This document shows, piece by piece, positions 24,927-33,254 of a stretch of 64,000 nt of DNA; position 1 is the stretch's first letter, and each line of letters opens with the position of its first letter. This DNA is from JAPLJM01 sp963708515 (GTDB lineage: Bacteria > Desulfobacterota > Syntrophia > Syntrophales > Fen-1087), in contig CAVPSX010000021.1 of assembly GCA_963708515.1 (NCBI GenBank), positions 310,001 through 374,000 on the forward strand. Reading direction: 5' to 3'. A program made the translations under genes and the position numbers. Below the pieces are notes generated by a model. It was not told the DNA's origin and did no database searches. It worked only from the letters and a program-made list of their open reading frames with translations.

Positions 24927-25850
24927 ATGAAAGATAAAGCCGTCATCACCGCAGCCATCACGGGAAGCATTCACACGCCGACCATGTCCCCCTATCTGCC
25001 CATCACGCCCCAGCAAATCGCCGATGAGGCCGTGAGGGCCTACGAAGCCGGCGCGGCAGTCTGCCACGTCCACGCCCGCAACCCTGAAACGGGCATGCCC
25101 GTTCCCGACACCAGCCTGATGCAGCAGATCATCACGAGCATCAAGAGCCGCTGCGACATCGTCGTCTGCATCACCACGGGCGGCGGCCTGGGCATGACAG
25201 CGGAACAGCGCGTGGCCCCGGTCACGCTTTTCAAGCCGGAGCTGGCCTCCTTCAACGCCGGGTCCGTCAATTTCGCCCTGTTTCCCGTCATCGGCAGATA
25301 CAACGAATGGAAGTTCGAGTGGGAAAAAACATACCTGGGGATGACTGAGGATTTTATTTTCCCCAATACCTTCAAGACGATGCGCGAGTTCTGCGGATTC
25401 TTCGGGCAGAACGGGACGAAACCGGAGTTCGAGATCTACGATTCGGGCATGGTCAACAACGTGGCGTATCTGATCCAGGCGGGCCACGTCCAAAAGCCCG
25501 TTTACATCCAGTTTGTCATGGGCGTTTTGGGCGGCATCACGCCGAGCAGCAAAAACCTGCTGTTTCTCGTGGACTATGCAAGAGAGCTCATCGGCGATTT
25601 TGAATTTTCCGTCTGTGTGGCCGGGCGGGCCCAGTTCCCCCTCTGCACGCAGTCGCTGCTCATCGGCGGAAACTGTCGCGTGGGCCTGGAGGACAACCTT
25701 TATCTGGACAAGGGACAGATGGCGAAAAGCAACGGCGAGCAGGTGGCGAAGATAGTGCGGATTGCCCGCGAACTCGGCATCGAACCGGCCACGCCCGACG
25801 AGGCAAGGAATATACTCGGCCTGAAAGGCATCGCCCAGGTCAATTACTGA
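24927..25850 (+). CDS. BKACE (DUF849) beta-keto acid cleavage enzyme
   Basis: BKACE enzymes condense a beta-keto acid with acetyl-CoA to give acetoacetate and a new CoA ester. The 307-residue protein has the family start AVITAAITGSIHTPTMSPYL, the zinc ligands H47 and H49 in CHVHAR, ITTGGGLGM, and the C-terminal zinc/active-site strand GGNCRVGLEDN. It is most like the Kce/3-keto-5-aminohexanoate type in layout, but substrate cannot be read from sequence. It is intact, with a strong ribosome site. Confidence 0.93.
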   Translation: MKDKAVITAAITGSIHTPTMSPYLPITPQQIADEAVRAYEAGAAVCHVHARNPETGMPVPDTSLMQQIITSIKSRCDIVVCITTGGGLGMTAEQRVAPVTLFKPELASFNAGSVNFALFPVIGRYNEWKFEWEKTYLGMTEDFIFPNTFKTMREFCGFFGQNGTKPEFEIYDSGMVNNVAYLIQAGHVQKPVYIQFVMGVLGGITPSSKNLLFLVDYARELIGDFEFSVCVAGRAQFPLCTQSLLIGGNCRVGLEDNLYLDKGQMAKSNGEQVAKIVRIARELGIEPATPDEARNILGLKGIAQVNY

Positions 25851-25942
25851 GGGTCGCTGACCAGGCCCTCACCCACTGCCTTCGGCGTTGAGAGCGCGGC
25901 GACCCTCTCCTTGATATCGGGGGAGGCCATGCTCAAGAGAAA

Positions 25943-27115
25943 TCAGCGCGTCAGAATCTTTACAACGGGACGGTAGAGAAAAAGGTTCTTCCGGATGAAG
26001 CTCGTGTTATTTTCAGGATCCTCGAAGGAATTGCAGACGTACGTTACAACCAGACTTCTATCCCGGGCAAAATCAATGTGCTCTTTGCCGGCATAGCAAA
26101 AATTGCTTTTGTCGTATCGGGGGCTTTTCGGGTCGACTTCCGGTATTGCCTCGATCAGGGCTTTCGGTTTGGTCCACGGCCCTTCAGGCCCGTCCGCGGC
26201 CTGATACAAGAGCTGATCGCCGTTGTTTCTCGTCGACATGTACACGGCCATCCATTTCCGGGCATCGGCATGGTATCTGACACTGAGTTCGGAAACTCCG
26301 GCGTCCAGAACAATCTTCGCCGTCGCAGGAGTCAGATCTTTTTCCCATCGCCCCTGTTTGGTCAAATACTGGATGGCGTTCACCGGATCACCCAGCCCGC
26401 TGATGGGAATACGGGCTACGATATTCCCATAAGCGCCGGGCGGGGCATCGGTCACAGCGTAGAAAGGATAGAAATAAACATACTCACCATGAACGACGGA
26501 AGTCGTCGCAAAGGCCATCATGCCCTTCGGGAGCGCGGGCGTCAAATCAATGTAATCGATGATCCATTGATCCGGATGGGCCGCCCCGATATTTTTTATC
26601 CTGGCAATTTTATGCCCTGCAATCTCAAATTTGAATGGGCCCTGCATGTCCGGATTTGCTTTAATGGCTACGAGGGGAACATACAATGTCCCATCAACCA
26701 TGAAGGGGTCCTGCGGCCATAGCCAGTCGTTGACGCCAAAGGACGAGACAAATTCCCCGTTTTTCTTTTTCAGATAATATTGAATTTGAAATCCGGCATC
26801 GGGGATGCAGGTAGAAATGGCCAGCGTGGTTCCCAGAACAACCTTCATATCCACCCGGTCCTGCCTGCCGGTTTCATCGGAAACGAAGGTGTCTCCAAAA
26901 AGCCACAGGATGCGCTTGTCATCCAGCCTGATGGAGTAGGCGCCATCCCCGCCATACCATCCATCCTGATCGGGAAAACTGGGGAGGCATGCGGGTTGGG
27001 GACGTTGCGCTTGCCCCAGCAAGGGTGAGCATGAAAAGAACAGGATGCATGACAGGAGCAGGGCAAACCAGATTGTCCTGCCCATCACATTTCGCTGTTT
27101 TAGAGACCGACTCAT
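25943..27115 (-). CDS. DUF4185-like exported protein
   Basis: After a hydrophobic N-terminus (TIWFALLLSCILFFSC, possibly a lipobox ending at that Cys) comes a DUF4185-like beta-propeller domain with GGDGAYSIRLDDKRILWLFGDTF, WLWPQDPFMVDGTLYVPL and a late SVRYHADARKWMAVY. The fold resembles five-bladed glycosidase-type propellers. No catalytic assignment is made. The start at 27115 is preferred because a dispersed repeat occupies 27130-27205; the true start could also be 27085. Confidence 0.75.
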   Translation of the reverse strand: MSRSLKQRNVMGRTIWFALLLSCILFFSCSPLLGQAQRPQPACLPSFPDQDGWYGGDGAYSIRLDDKRILWLFGDTFVSDETGRQDRVDMKVVLGTTLAISTCIPDAGFQIQYYLKKKNGEFVSSFGVNDWLWPQDPFMVDGTLYVPLVAIKANPDMQGPFKFEIAGHKIARIKNIGAAHPDQWIIDYIDLTPALPKGMMAFATTSVVHGEYVYFYPFYAVTDAPPGAYGNIVARIPISGLGDPVNAIQYLTKQGRWEKDLTPATAKIVLDAGVSELSVRYHADARKWMAVYMSTRNNGDQLLYQAADGPEGPWTKPKALIEAIPEVDPKSPRYDKSNFCYAGKEHIDFARDRSLVVTYVCNSFEDPENNTSFIRKNLFLYRPVVKILTR

Positions 27116-27129
27116 GTACCGAGAGGTTT

Positions 27130-27205
27130 GCTTAACTGCTGAAAAAAGGTTCGCAAGCGGTGAATCAAGGATTTTGAGCGGCGGCGAAGCCATTTTTCTA
27201 AGCTC
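27130..27205. repeat. GGTTCGCAAGCGG-family dispersed repeat
   Basis: Contains GAAAAAAGGTTCGCAAGCGG and GCGGCGGCGAAGCCATTTTT. Close relatives are at 56643-56697 and, inverted, at 63900-63960 and 54433-54620, with a weaker one near 40976. All lie between genes. Confidence 0.7.
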
Positions 27206-27267
27206 TCATACTCGATATAATATCGGTTGTCCCCAAATCAATGAGGCTCGCTGATCAAGAAAGAGCC

Positions 27268-29910
27268 TCAGACGGCACGCTTCTCCCGGTAGTACCACTG
27301 CATCTGTCCGGCGCTGCTGTCCTCATCCACATTCTCCTCGGTCATCATCTTCTCTCCCCGGGCAGGCGGCAGCACTTCCTTCAGCTTCCATACCTTTTCC
27401 AAGCGGCCGAAGGTCCAGTACTCTTCAAAGGGGGTAACATACTGCTGCTCGCTCAGGATCATTTGACCTTTGCGCTCGATTTTCTGGGCGTGGGCGCCGA
27501 TGCGCACGGTAAACTCGTCTTTCAGCGGATCCGTATAGTTCCGGACGAGGATCAACTCTGCTTTGCGCACGCAAATATTCCGGTACTCCACGGTCCTGCC
27601 CTCCATCTGCCACTGCTGAAGCTGTTTGCGTAAGCTTTCAGCGACGTTCGGGAACATGTCGGCTTGCGGCATCTGCGACGGGTCGCCGGACTCCCGGGCC
27701 AGATATATGTTCATGAATATCTGTCGCGCTCGCTGCAGCATCTGGTTTCGATCCCAGATTTTATCCGTCTGCACAAGGAAATTCAAAAGACGATCGATGC
27801 GCGTGGCCTTTTCCTCTGTTGCTTTTTCGACCCAGGGCCCGGCCTTTCCTTCCTTCGCGCCGGTCTCTTCGTAAATTCCCTGGATCGTCTGATCGGTCAG
27901 CATTTCAACAAAATTCTCGTCCTTGAGCATATCGGACTCGCCGGCCTGTTCGATCTCGCGAAGCAGCCAGTGATCTCCGGAGCGATGAAAGGTCCAGAAT
28001 TCCTGGAAGCGGGCAGGGCTGCTGTCCCCCCGCAGAAACCGGGATGTACGGTCATCAAGATAGTAATCGCGGGCGGAAGCCGTGATCAGGGCGGTAAATT
28101 CACGCTGGTCGGGTTTGTTTGTGTATCGGACGTTGACAAGGTCGATCCGCTCAACCTTGAGGTCATCGAGCCGGTTGATCTCGTGGTTCCGGACCAGCCC
28201 CTGCAGCTGTGCCGAGTGCTGGCGGAACAGGTCGGGCATGAGAAGCGGCTGCATGGGGCTGAAATCGCGCTTCTGCCAGCAATCCTGGAGTTTGCGGAAG
28301 GTCGATTCGGCCAGTGTGTGTAATTCTTTCGTCGAGACTGAAGGATCCTGCCTGCTCAGGAACGCCAGCAGCTTCTCCGTTTTTTTCGCCTTTTTGTCCA
28401 CTTCCGATTGCTTGTACGTATAGTCCAAATTCTCGCTCTTGCCGCTTTTTGCACCTGTCGCAAGCCCCCAGATCACTGCGACAAAGATCAGGATGAAGGC
28501 GGAAAAGAAGAAAATAACGACGATGATGCACACGACGCCGCACTCCCCGCTGCCGGAGCCGGACCTCGATCCTGAGCTGCTGGAGCTGGAGCGGCTGGAA
28601 CTCCCTCCCTTGTTGTGTACCAGAAAATCCGCCGCCAGGAAGGTGTGCGGTTTGCCCACACTGAGGTTATAGACCCATTCTTTCCCTTCGCCTGTCGATG
28701 TTCCGAGGACTGTGGCCGGTATCAAAGCGCCCCTGTCCCAGACAAGCACGTCATTCCCCGGCCGAAGGTTTCCCGCCTCAAGAAAGGTCCCGTCGGGTAA
28801 TCCGACCGGATGATCGATGGTCGTGCGAAGCGCGCCTCGGTTCGTTTTCACCAGCAATACGCGAGCAAGCGTTGTGAAGAGTTTCTCCACGCTGCTGTTG
28901 ATGATGCGCCCTTCCGGATCAATGGCCCGCACCTTGTCATGGAGGGAAAGGCTCTCAACAGGCGCCTGTCCAGAGGGCGTGCGGATCAGGGTACCGGCGG
29001 GGAAGCAGCCACCCCCGCCGCCCTTGTTATGGACCGCGATGCCGCCGGCAAAGAATGTGTTGGGATGATCCGTTTGCAGGTTGAAAACCCGGGTCTGCTC
29101 GTGAACCCTCTCCAGTGAGACAATACGCTGTTCCGACAGAGATTGACCATCCCAGGCGAAAATGGCGTCACCGATTTTGAGAGCGTCGAGCGTCTTGAAC
29201 GTGCCCTGTCCGACATAGAAGGGATGCTCCGCCGTGACCCTGAGCTCATGACGGTCGGTCTTGAGCAGGAAATACTCCTTCACTTTGTGACGAAGGATGT
29301 TTCTCACCTTTGTGTGGACAATGCTTCCCTCCGGTGAGTAGGCCAATAATTGATCCCCGGGTCGAACGTCACTGATCCGCTTTTTCGTCCCGTCGGATTT
29401 CAGGATCGTGCTGTCCGGGAGAAAGCACCCCTTATTGTGGACCACAATACCGGCAGGCATGAATGTTCCGCCCGGGATGACCAGCAAGTTGTAGGCCGGC
29501 TGATTGGACGGGATGTGTCGTACAGAGGTAACGGGGACAGCGTGAAGACTCCCGTTGCGGACCCGGTAAACATTTTCACCGGCCTTGAGCAGCCGGGCAA
29601 TGCGGTATTCGCCGGGTCCGACCATGATCGGATGGTCGGAAGTGACCAGAATCTTGTTCTCCCCCGCGGCGATTTCCAGATAATGATCGGTTTGGATGTC
29701 GTTCAACGCCTGCACTGTTCCGGTCTGAAGCTTTCCCCCCGTGATACTCCAGACCGGGTCGCCCACTCGCAGCCTCTCAATCGCGACGTCGCCCGATGGT
29801 GTAAGGATCGGCGTGCCCTCTGCGAGACAACCGCCGCCGCCCCGCGCCAGTGCCTGGGAGGGGCCAAAAAGAGCAAACAGCATCGCTGCCAGGACAGCCC
29901 ATCTTTTCAT
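27268..29910 (-). CDS. Exported protein with three tandem Hint domains, membrane segment and two Tim44-like domains
   Basis: The 880-residue protein starts with a signal peptide (MKRWAVLAAMLFALFGPSQA). Three Hint (hedgehog/intein) domains follow at 28-159, 162-295 and 302-433. Each has the nucleophile Cys (C28, C162, C302), a TxxH block (H93, H229, H367) and a C-terminal VHN. The residues between domains are only KG and KGGGGG. A Ser/Gly linker (436-456) leads to a membrane helix (459-485) and two Tim44-like domains (about 505-655 and 690-850), both ending in EFWTF/EYWTF-type strands. Hint domains should lie outside the inner membrane and Tim44 inside. Upstream in the same unit are DUF350 and LemA genes. 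The start 29910 is chosen for the signal peptide; an in-frame ATG 22 codons earlier exists. Function unknown. Confidence 0.88.
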   Translation of the reverse strand: MKRWAVLAAMLFALFGPSQALARGGGGCLAEGTPILTPSGDVAIERLRVGDPVWSITGGKLQTGTVQALNDIQTDHYLEIAAGENKILVTSDHPIMVGPGEYRIARLLKAGENVYRVRNGSLHAVPVTSVRHIPSNQPAYNLLVIPGGTFMPAGIVVHNKGCFLPDSTILKSDGTKKRISDVRPGDQLLAYSPEGSIVHTKVRNILRHKVKEYFLLKTDRHELRVTAEHPFYVGQGTFKTLDALKIGDAIFAWDGQSLSEQRIVSLERVHEQTRVFNLQTDHPNTFFAGGIAVHNKGGGGGCFPAGTLIRTPSGQAPVESLSLHDKVRAIDPEGRIINSSVEKLFTTLARVLLVKTNRGALRTTIDHPVGLPDGTFLEAGNLRPGNDVLVWDRGALIPATVLGTSTGEGKEWVYNLSVGKPHTFLAADFLVHNKGGSSSRSSSSSSGSRSGSGSGECGVVCIIVVIFFFSAFILIFVAVIWGLATGAKSGKSENLDYTYKQSEVDKKAKKTEKLLAFLSRQDPSVSTKELHTLAESTFRKLQDCWQKRDFSPMQPLLMPDLFRQHSAQLQGLVRNHEINRLDDLKVERIDLVNVRYTNKPDQREFTALITASARDYYLDDRTSRFLRGDSSPARFQEFWTFHRSGDHWLLREIEQAGESDMLKDENFVEMLTDQTIQGIYEETGAKEGKAGPWVEKATEEKATRIDRLLNFLVQTDKIWDRNQMLQRARQIFMNIYLARESGDPSQMPQADMFPNVAESLRKQLQQWQMEGRTVEYRNICVRKAELILVRNYTDPLKDEFTVRIGAHAQKIERKGQMILSEQQYVTPFEEYWTFGRLEKVWKLKEVLPPARGEKMMTEENVDEDSSAGQMQWYYREKRAV

Positions 29911-30023
29911 AGATTTTTTACCAATATAAATCCGGGGTAATGTCCCGTTTTGTCGAGAGGCGCCTATCCGGGCCATAAAGTTACTGATCCGAAAGGACCG
30001 GCCTGCATCAGTGCGACGGATGT

Positions 30024-30293
30024 TTAATGAAGCGCGGAGATAATGCCGCCCAAAACTGCGGCAGCGATAACAATACTCACCCCGATGATGCAGCCCCCCA
30101 CCACTCTTCCGTAGTATTCCGCCACGGCAACATTTCCGCGGGCGATTTCCTTCTCCTCATCGATATTCGGTGTCAACCGGGCCACCATTTTCGGCACGAT
30201 GGCGGAAGCCATCAGCACCAGCGCTATGCCGACCAGGCCGCCAACCAGTGAAAAGAGCATTGACCATCCGATGTTCCACACCGTTTCTATCAT
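30024..30293 (-). CDS. DUF350 family membrane protein
   Basis: An 89-residue protein with two membrane helices (about 8-30 and 63-85) joined by a polar loop (LTPNIDEEKEIARGN). This fits a single DUF350 repeat; many DUF350 proteins have two. The family is linked in other genomes to envelope and phospholipid functions but has no proven activity. The ATG has a GGGGG-type ribosome site. It lies 62 bp after lemA and 113 bp before the Hint/Tim44 gene on the same strand, so a three-gene operon is likely. Confidence 0.8.
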   Translation of the reverse strand: MIETVWNIGWSMLFSLVGGLVGIALVLMASAIVPKMVARLTPNIDEEKEIARGNVAVAEYYGRVVGGCIIGVSIVIAAAVLGGIISALH

Positions 30294-30355
30294 AGAACCC
30301 CCTTTCTCTCCCCGGATGGGCTTACCCCATCGCTGTCATCTCTCGCATGCATCCA

Positions 30356-30913
30356 TTAAAATTTTACCTGCGGAACCTCGCGGTCGCCTGCTGCTTCCAA
30401 TTGGAAGAAGGGTTCCGCCTGAAAGTTAAACATGCCGGCGATAATGCTGCCGGGAAACATCTCCACCTTATTCTTATACCGCATGGCTGCATCGTTGTAG
30501 TACTGGCGGGAAAATCCGATTTTATTTTCCGTGGAGGCCAGTTCTTCCTGCAGGGCAATGAAGTTCTCGTTGGCTTTCAGATTCGGGTATGCCTCAGCCA
30601 GGGCGAAAAGGGACCGCAACGACCGTGTCAGGGCGTTTTCCGCCTTCGCCCGCTCTTCAACACTTCCCTGGGATGCAGCCGCATCCTGACGCGCCTTGAT
30701 GACGGTGTCCAGCGTCTGGCGTTCGTGAGCGGCGTAGCCTTTGACGGCCTCGATGACGTTCGGGATCAGATCATGGCGACGCTTGAGCTGCACATCGATG
30801 GAGCTCCAGGCATTTTTCACCTCATTGCGGGCGCCAACGAGACCATTGTAAAGACTGACGACAAATACGCCCAACACAACGGCGAGACCTAAAACGATGA
30901 GAATCGGTACCAT
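30356..30913 (-). CDS. lemA: LemA family protein
   Basis: An N-terminal membrane anchor (2-22) is followed by the LemA helical domain, with NGLVGARNEVKNAWSSIDVQLKRRHDLIPN and AYPNLKANENFIALQEELASTENKI, both diagnostic. The length of 185 is typical. LemA proteins are membrane-anchored helical bundles facing outside the cytoplasm, of unclear role, often cotranscribed with membrane or protease genes. AGGAGG lies just before the ATG. It is the first gene of the unit leading to the Hint/Tim44 protein. Confidence 0.95.
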   Translation of the reverse strand: MVPILIVLGLAVVLGVFVVSLYNGLVGARNEVKNAWSSIDVQLKRRHDLIPNVIEAVKGYAAHERQTLDTVIKARQDAAASQGSVEERAKAENALTRSLRSLFALAEAYPNLKANENFIALQEELASTENKIGFSRQYYNDAAMRYKNKVEMFPGSIIAGMFNFQAEPFFQLEAAGDREVPQVKF

Positions 30914-31407
30914 AATTCCTCCTGTGCGAATCGGGCTGTAAAAAGGATGCGCCGCTCATCAGCCTTGAGCACGATTTCCCTTTTATGTTGGCAATATAGG
31001 AGAAATTTTATTGGATGTCAACGTGATTTAGAGTCACGTCCTTCACTGGATATTTTAGCGGTTAACCAGCTTTTCGCCATGCTTCCACCTGGCTGGCCGA
31101 GTCCAGGACCCGTCTGCACGACTCCCTGTCTACGTTTTTGATCAGGTCGTCATGCATCTCGAAAGGAAGCATTTCGTCATGGCGTCGAGCCGGAAACCGC
31201 CGATATCTACTTAGCGTCGATACCGACCATGTCTGGTAATGGTCGACCCGTAATGCTCGAGCGCGATGGCAGAAAAAATGGAATGCGCAGGATCTTGATG
31301 CCACCCACTCAAAACGGAGGAGAGAAAAGTATCGAATATGACCAATTGAAAGCAGCGGCGCTTGCAGGTGAACGTCAGTGAACAAATTTTTTAAATTATT
31401 GGTCATC
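30914..31407. other. Intergenic region without a supported gene
   Basis: Holds the lemA promoter region. A 114-codon open frame on the minus strand (31062-31406) has an odd His/Arg/Cys-rich composition and no recognisable domain; it may contain decayed coding sequence. Nothing firm is called. Confidence 0.5.
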
Positions 31408-32454
31408 CTACTTTCTATGTTCTACCCTCCCTCTTTCAGATCTTCCTTGAGGCTGAAAGTCTTGTGTTTGTTGAACTTTCTCCTGAGCCTGTCTCTGCGG
31501 TTGCTGAACCTGGGGCTCTCTCTGTGGCCGCTGAACCTGAGGTTTCTGTGCCTGGGGCGGTCTCTGTTGCTGAACCGGAGGCCTCTTTTGATATTGCTGC
31601 TGCCTCTGTTGTCTTAGTTCCTGCCTCTGTTGTGGCCGAGGTTGAAAGTTCCGGACGCCCCAGGTTCCTTGCCTTTCCCAATGTCGATTATTTTGCCAGC
31701 TCTTCCAATTCTGCTGAACTCGCTGGTTGGGAATCCGTTCATAGTTCCAACGGTGCCCGTACCAATTACGGTCTCGGTAGTACCCTCTCCAACCTGGATC
31801 TATATCAAAATAAAAGCTTGGAACATCGTTATAATAACCCCAACCCCGGTTATAGTAACGAGAGCGGTACCAACGTCCTTCCCAAGGACGCCACCACCAG
31901 CCGTTCCAGAAGAAGAGATCTGCATCAATATCAGGGGCAACGTAAACATACGTCTCGGGCAGCACGATCAACGCCGGAGGTGCGGCAAACGGAATGGGCG
32001 GAGGGAGGTTGGCCTCTGAGGAGTTGCCGGGGTCAACCGGTTCCACATACGGGGTCAATGCCTTTGCTTGGGCAGGATCGCTCACCACTGAAAAAGTATA
32101 ACGGCCGGATACCACGTATCCGATGCGGCTATAGTTGTAATAAGCCCTTGCCTCATATTCTCCTGGTAGGCGAGGGTTAAAGATGAGGAACCCCTGACCT
32201 AATCCCCTGGGCATGTATTTATAGTCCCCTGCTTCAGTATCTGGAGAGCCTGCCGGTACGATACACATCCAATCTCTGTCGTTGCCTGGCGCATTCGTAA
32301 AATGTACCCTTATTGCTTCACTCTGGTGATAGATGTCCTTGTCCGTACGCACAACCGATACCCCCTCAACAGGGCTTGGCCGGCAGAAGAAGGTCACCAT
32401 CATCAGAAGGACAAGGGTAACGATCGGCCTGATCTTTAGACTTTCCATCTGCAC
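31408..32454 (-). CDS. Exported W/Y-rich protein with Gln/Arg/Pro tail
   Basis: After a signal peptide (about 1-31) the first domain (about 32-125) looks like a beta-sandwich (VVRTDKDIYHQSEAIRVHFT, PGEYEARAYYNY). A middle region (165-255) is very rich in Trp, Tyr, Arg and Gly (FFWNGWWWRPWEGRWYRSRY). The last 80 residues are Q/R/P-rich, low complexity and strongly basic. The architecture resembles envelope proteins with disordered tails that bind polyanions, but no function is known. A GTG start after GGAGGAAACAG is used; ATG 32448 is possible. It follows a small secreted protein by 14 bp. Confidence 0.75.
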   Translation of the reverse strand: MQMESLKIRPIVTLVLLMMVTFFCRPSPVEGVSVVRTDKDIYHQSEAIRVHFTNAPGNDRDWMCIVPAGSPDTEAGDYKYMPRGLGQGFLIFNPRLPGEYEARAYYNYSRIGYVVSGRYTFSVVSDPAQAKALTPYVEPVDPGNSSEANLPPPIPFAAPPALIVLPETYVYVAPDIDADLFFWNGWWWRPWEGRWYRSRYYNRGWGYYNDVPSFYFDIDPGWRGYYRDRNWYGHRWNYERIPNQRVQQNWKSWQNNRHWERQGTWGVRNFQPRPQQRQELRQQRQQQYQKRPPVQQQRPPQAQKPQVQRPQREPQVQQPQRQAQEKVQQTQDFQPQGRSERGRVEHRK

Positions 32455-32468
32455 CTGTTTCCTCCGTC

Positions 32469-32741
32469 CTAGCGAATCCTGATATTTATGTTAGGGAACA
32501 TGTGGCTGATGCCCGGCAATGGAACAAGCGGGAGAGAGAGCACCAACCCGGGATTGGGGGAATATGCATAGCGATTGTAGGTCTGATGATCAACACGCCG
32601 TACAGGCACATATACACGTTGATAACCATACCCTCTATGCACATATCCACGCTGCTTCGAATCTGCACCTAATGCAAAAACAGGAGTTGACAAGGTCGCC
32701 ACCATCATAACGGTGATTAATATTGTCGCTAATTTTTTCAT
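32469..32741 (-). CDS. Small exported Tyr/Arg-rich protein
   Basis: The 90-residue protein has a clear signal peptide (MKKLATILITVMMVATLSTP, cleavage after VFA). The mature part is rich in Tyr, Arg and Val (RGYVHRGYGYQRVYVPVRRV) and ends LPGISHMFPNINIRIR. AAAGGAGG lies before the ATG. It is the first gene of a pair with the W/Y-rich protein, so both may form part of one surface structure. It is not recognised as a named family. Confidence 0.7.
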   Translation of the reverse strand: MKKLATILITVMMVATLSTPVFALGADSKQRGYVHRGYGYQRVYVPVRRVDHQTYNRYAYSPNPGLVLSLPLVPLPGISHMFPNINIRIR

Positions 32742-32814
32742 GATCTTTGCCTCCTTTCAATTTCATTTCGTTTAACTCAATGTAAAGCATTTCCCAGACC
32801 AAAAGATAAGGAAG

Positions 32815-33050
32815 CTATCTAACTTCTCAATATTGACGAACCGGATTCTCGGGCCTCCGAGGATCACGGCCCGCTCAACCATGTTGGCCAGTTCCGGATG
32901 TTTCCGGGCCAGCAATAAGCCTTGAGCATTTCCCTCTCCGTCTCGGTGATTCCGGAATAGCGCTTGCTGTACCGGGCAGAACTGCTTAGAAAATGCATGG
33001 CCAGAAGTGGAATTCCCCCCGCCGTTCGCGCAGCGTAGGCGCCACCCTGC
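32815..33050 (-). pseudogene. Remnant of a sigma-54 activator AAA+ domain
   Basis: Across three frames of the minus strand one can read APTLRERR, IPLLAMHFLSSSARYSKRYSGI, LKAYCWPGNIR and ELANMVERAVILGG. This is the last part of the AAA+ domain of an NtrC-family protein, without Walker motifs or a helix-turn-helix. Two shifts and missing ends show genuine decay. Confidence 0.7.
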
Positions 33051-33254
33051 GCCTGTCCCCGTTTGGTTTGCACTTTTGATTGATTCATGAAGCAAACAAT
33101 GATGCAAATACATATTTGGTGTCCACTATTGACAATTGACCTCACTGATGATTTATTTCATCGGCGCCTTGGAACTGTTTGTGCGTAACACATGGTGATT
33201 TGTAGGATGTAACATCAACGATTTCAATTCATTTTACAGAAAGGGAGTGACGGT

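Noticed and set aside
27268..29910. Reading the Hint array as a classic polymorphic toxin
   Set aside because: No toxin domain or immunity gene follows. The C-terminal part is a membrane helix and Tim44-like domains, and the Hint domains are N-terminal.
31062..31406. 114-codon frame on the minus strand before lemA
   Set aside because: No recognisable domain, unusual composition, no ribosome site that convinces.
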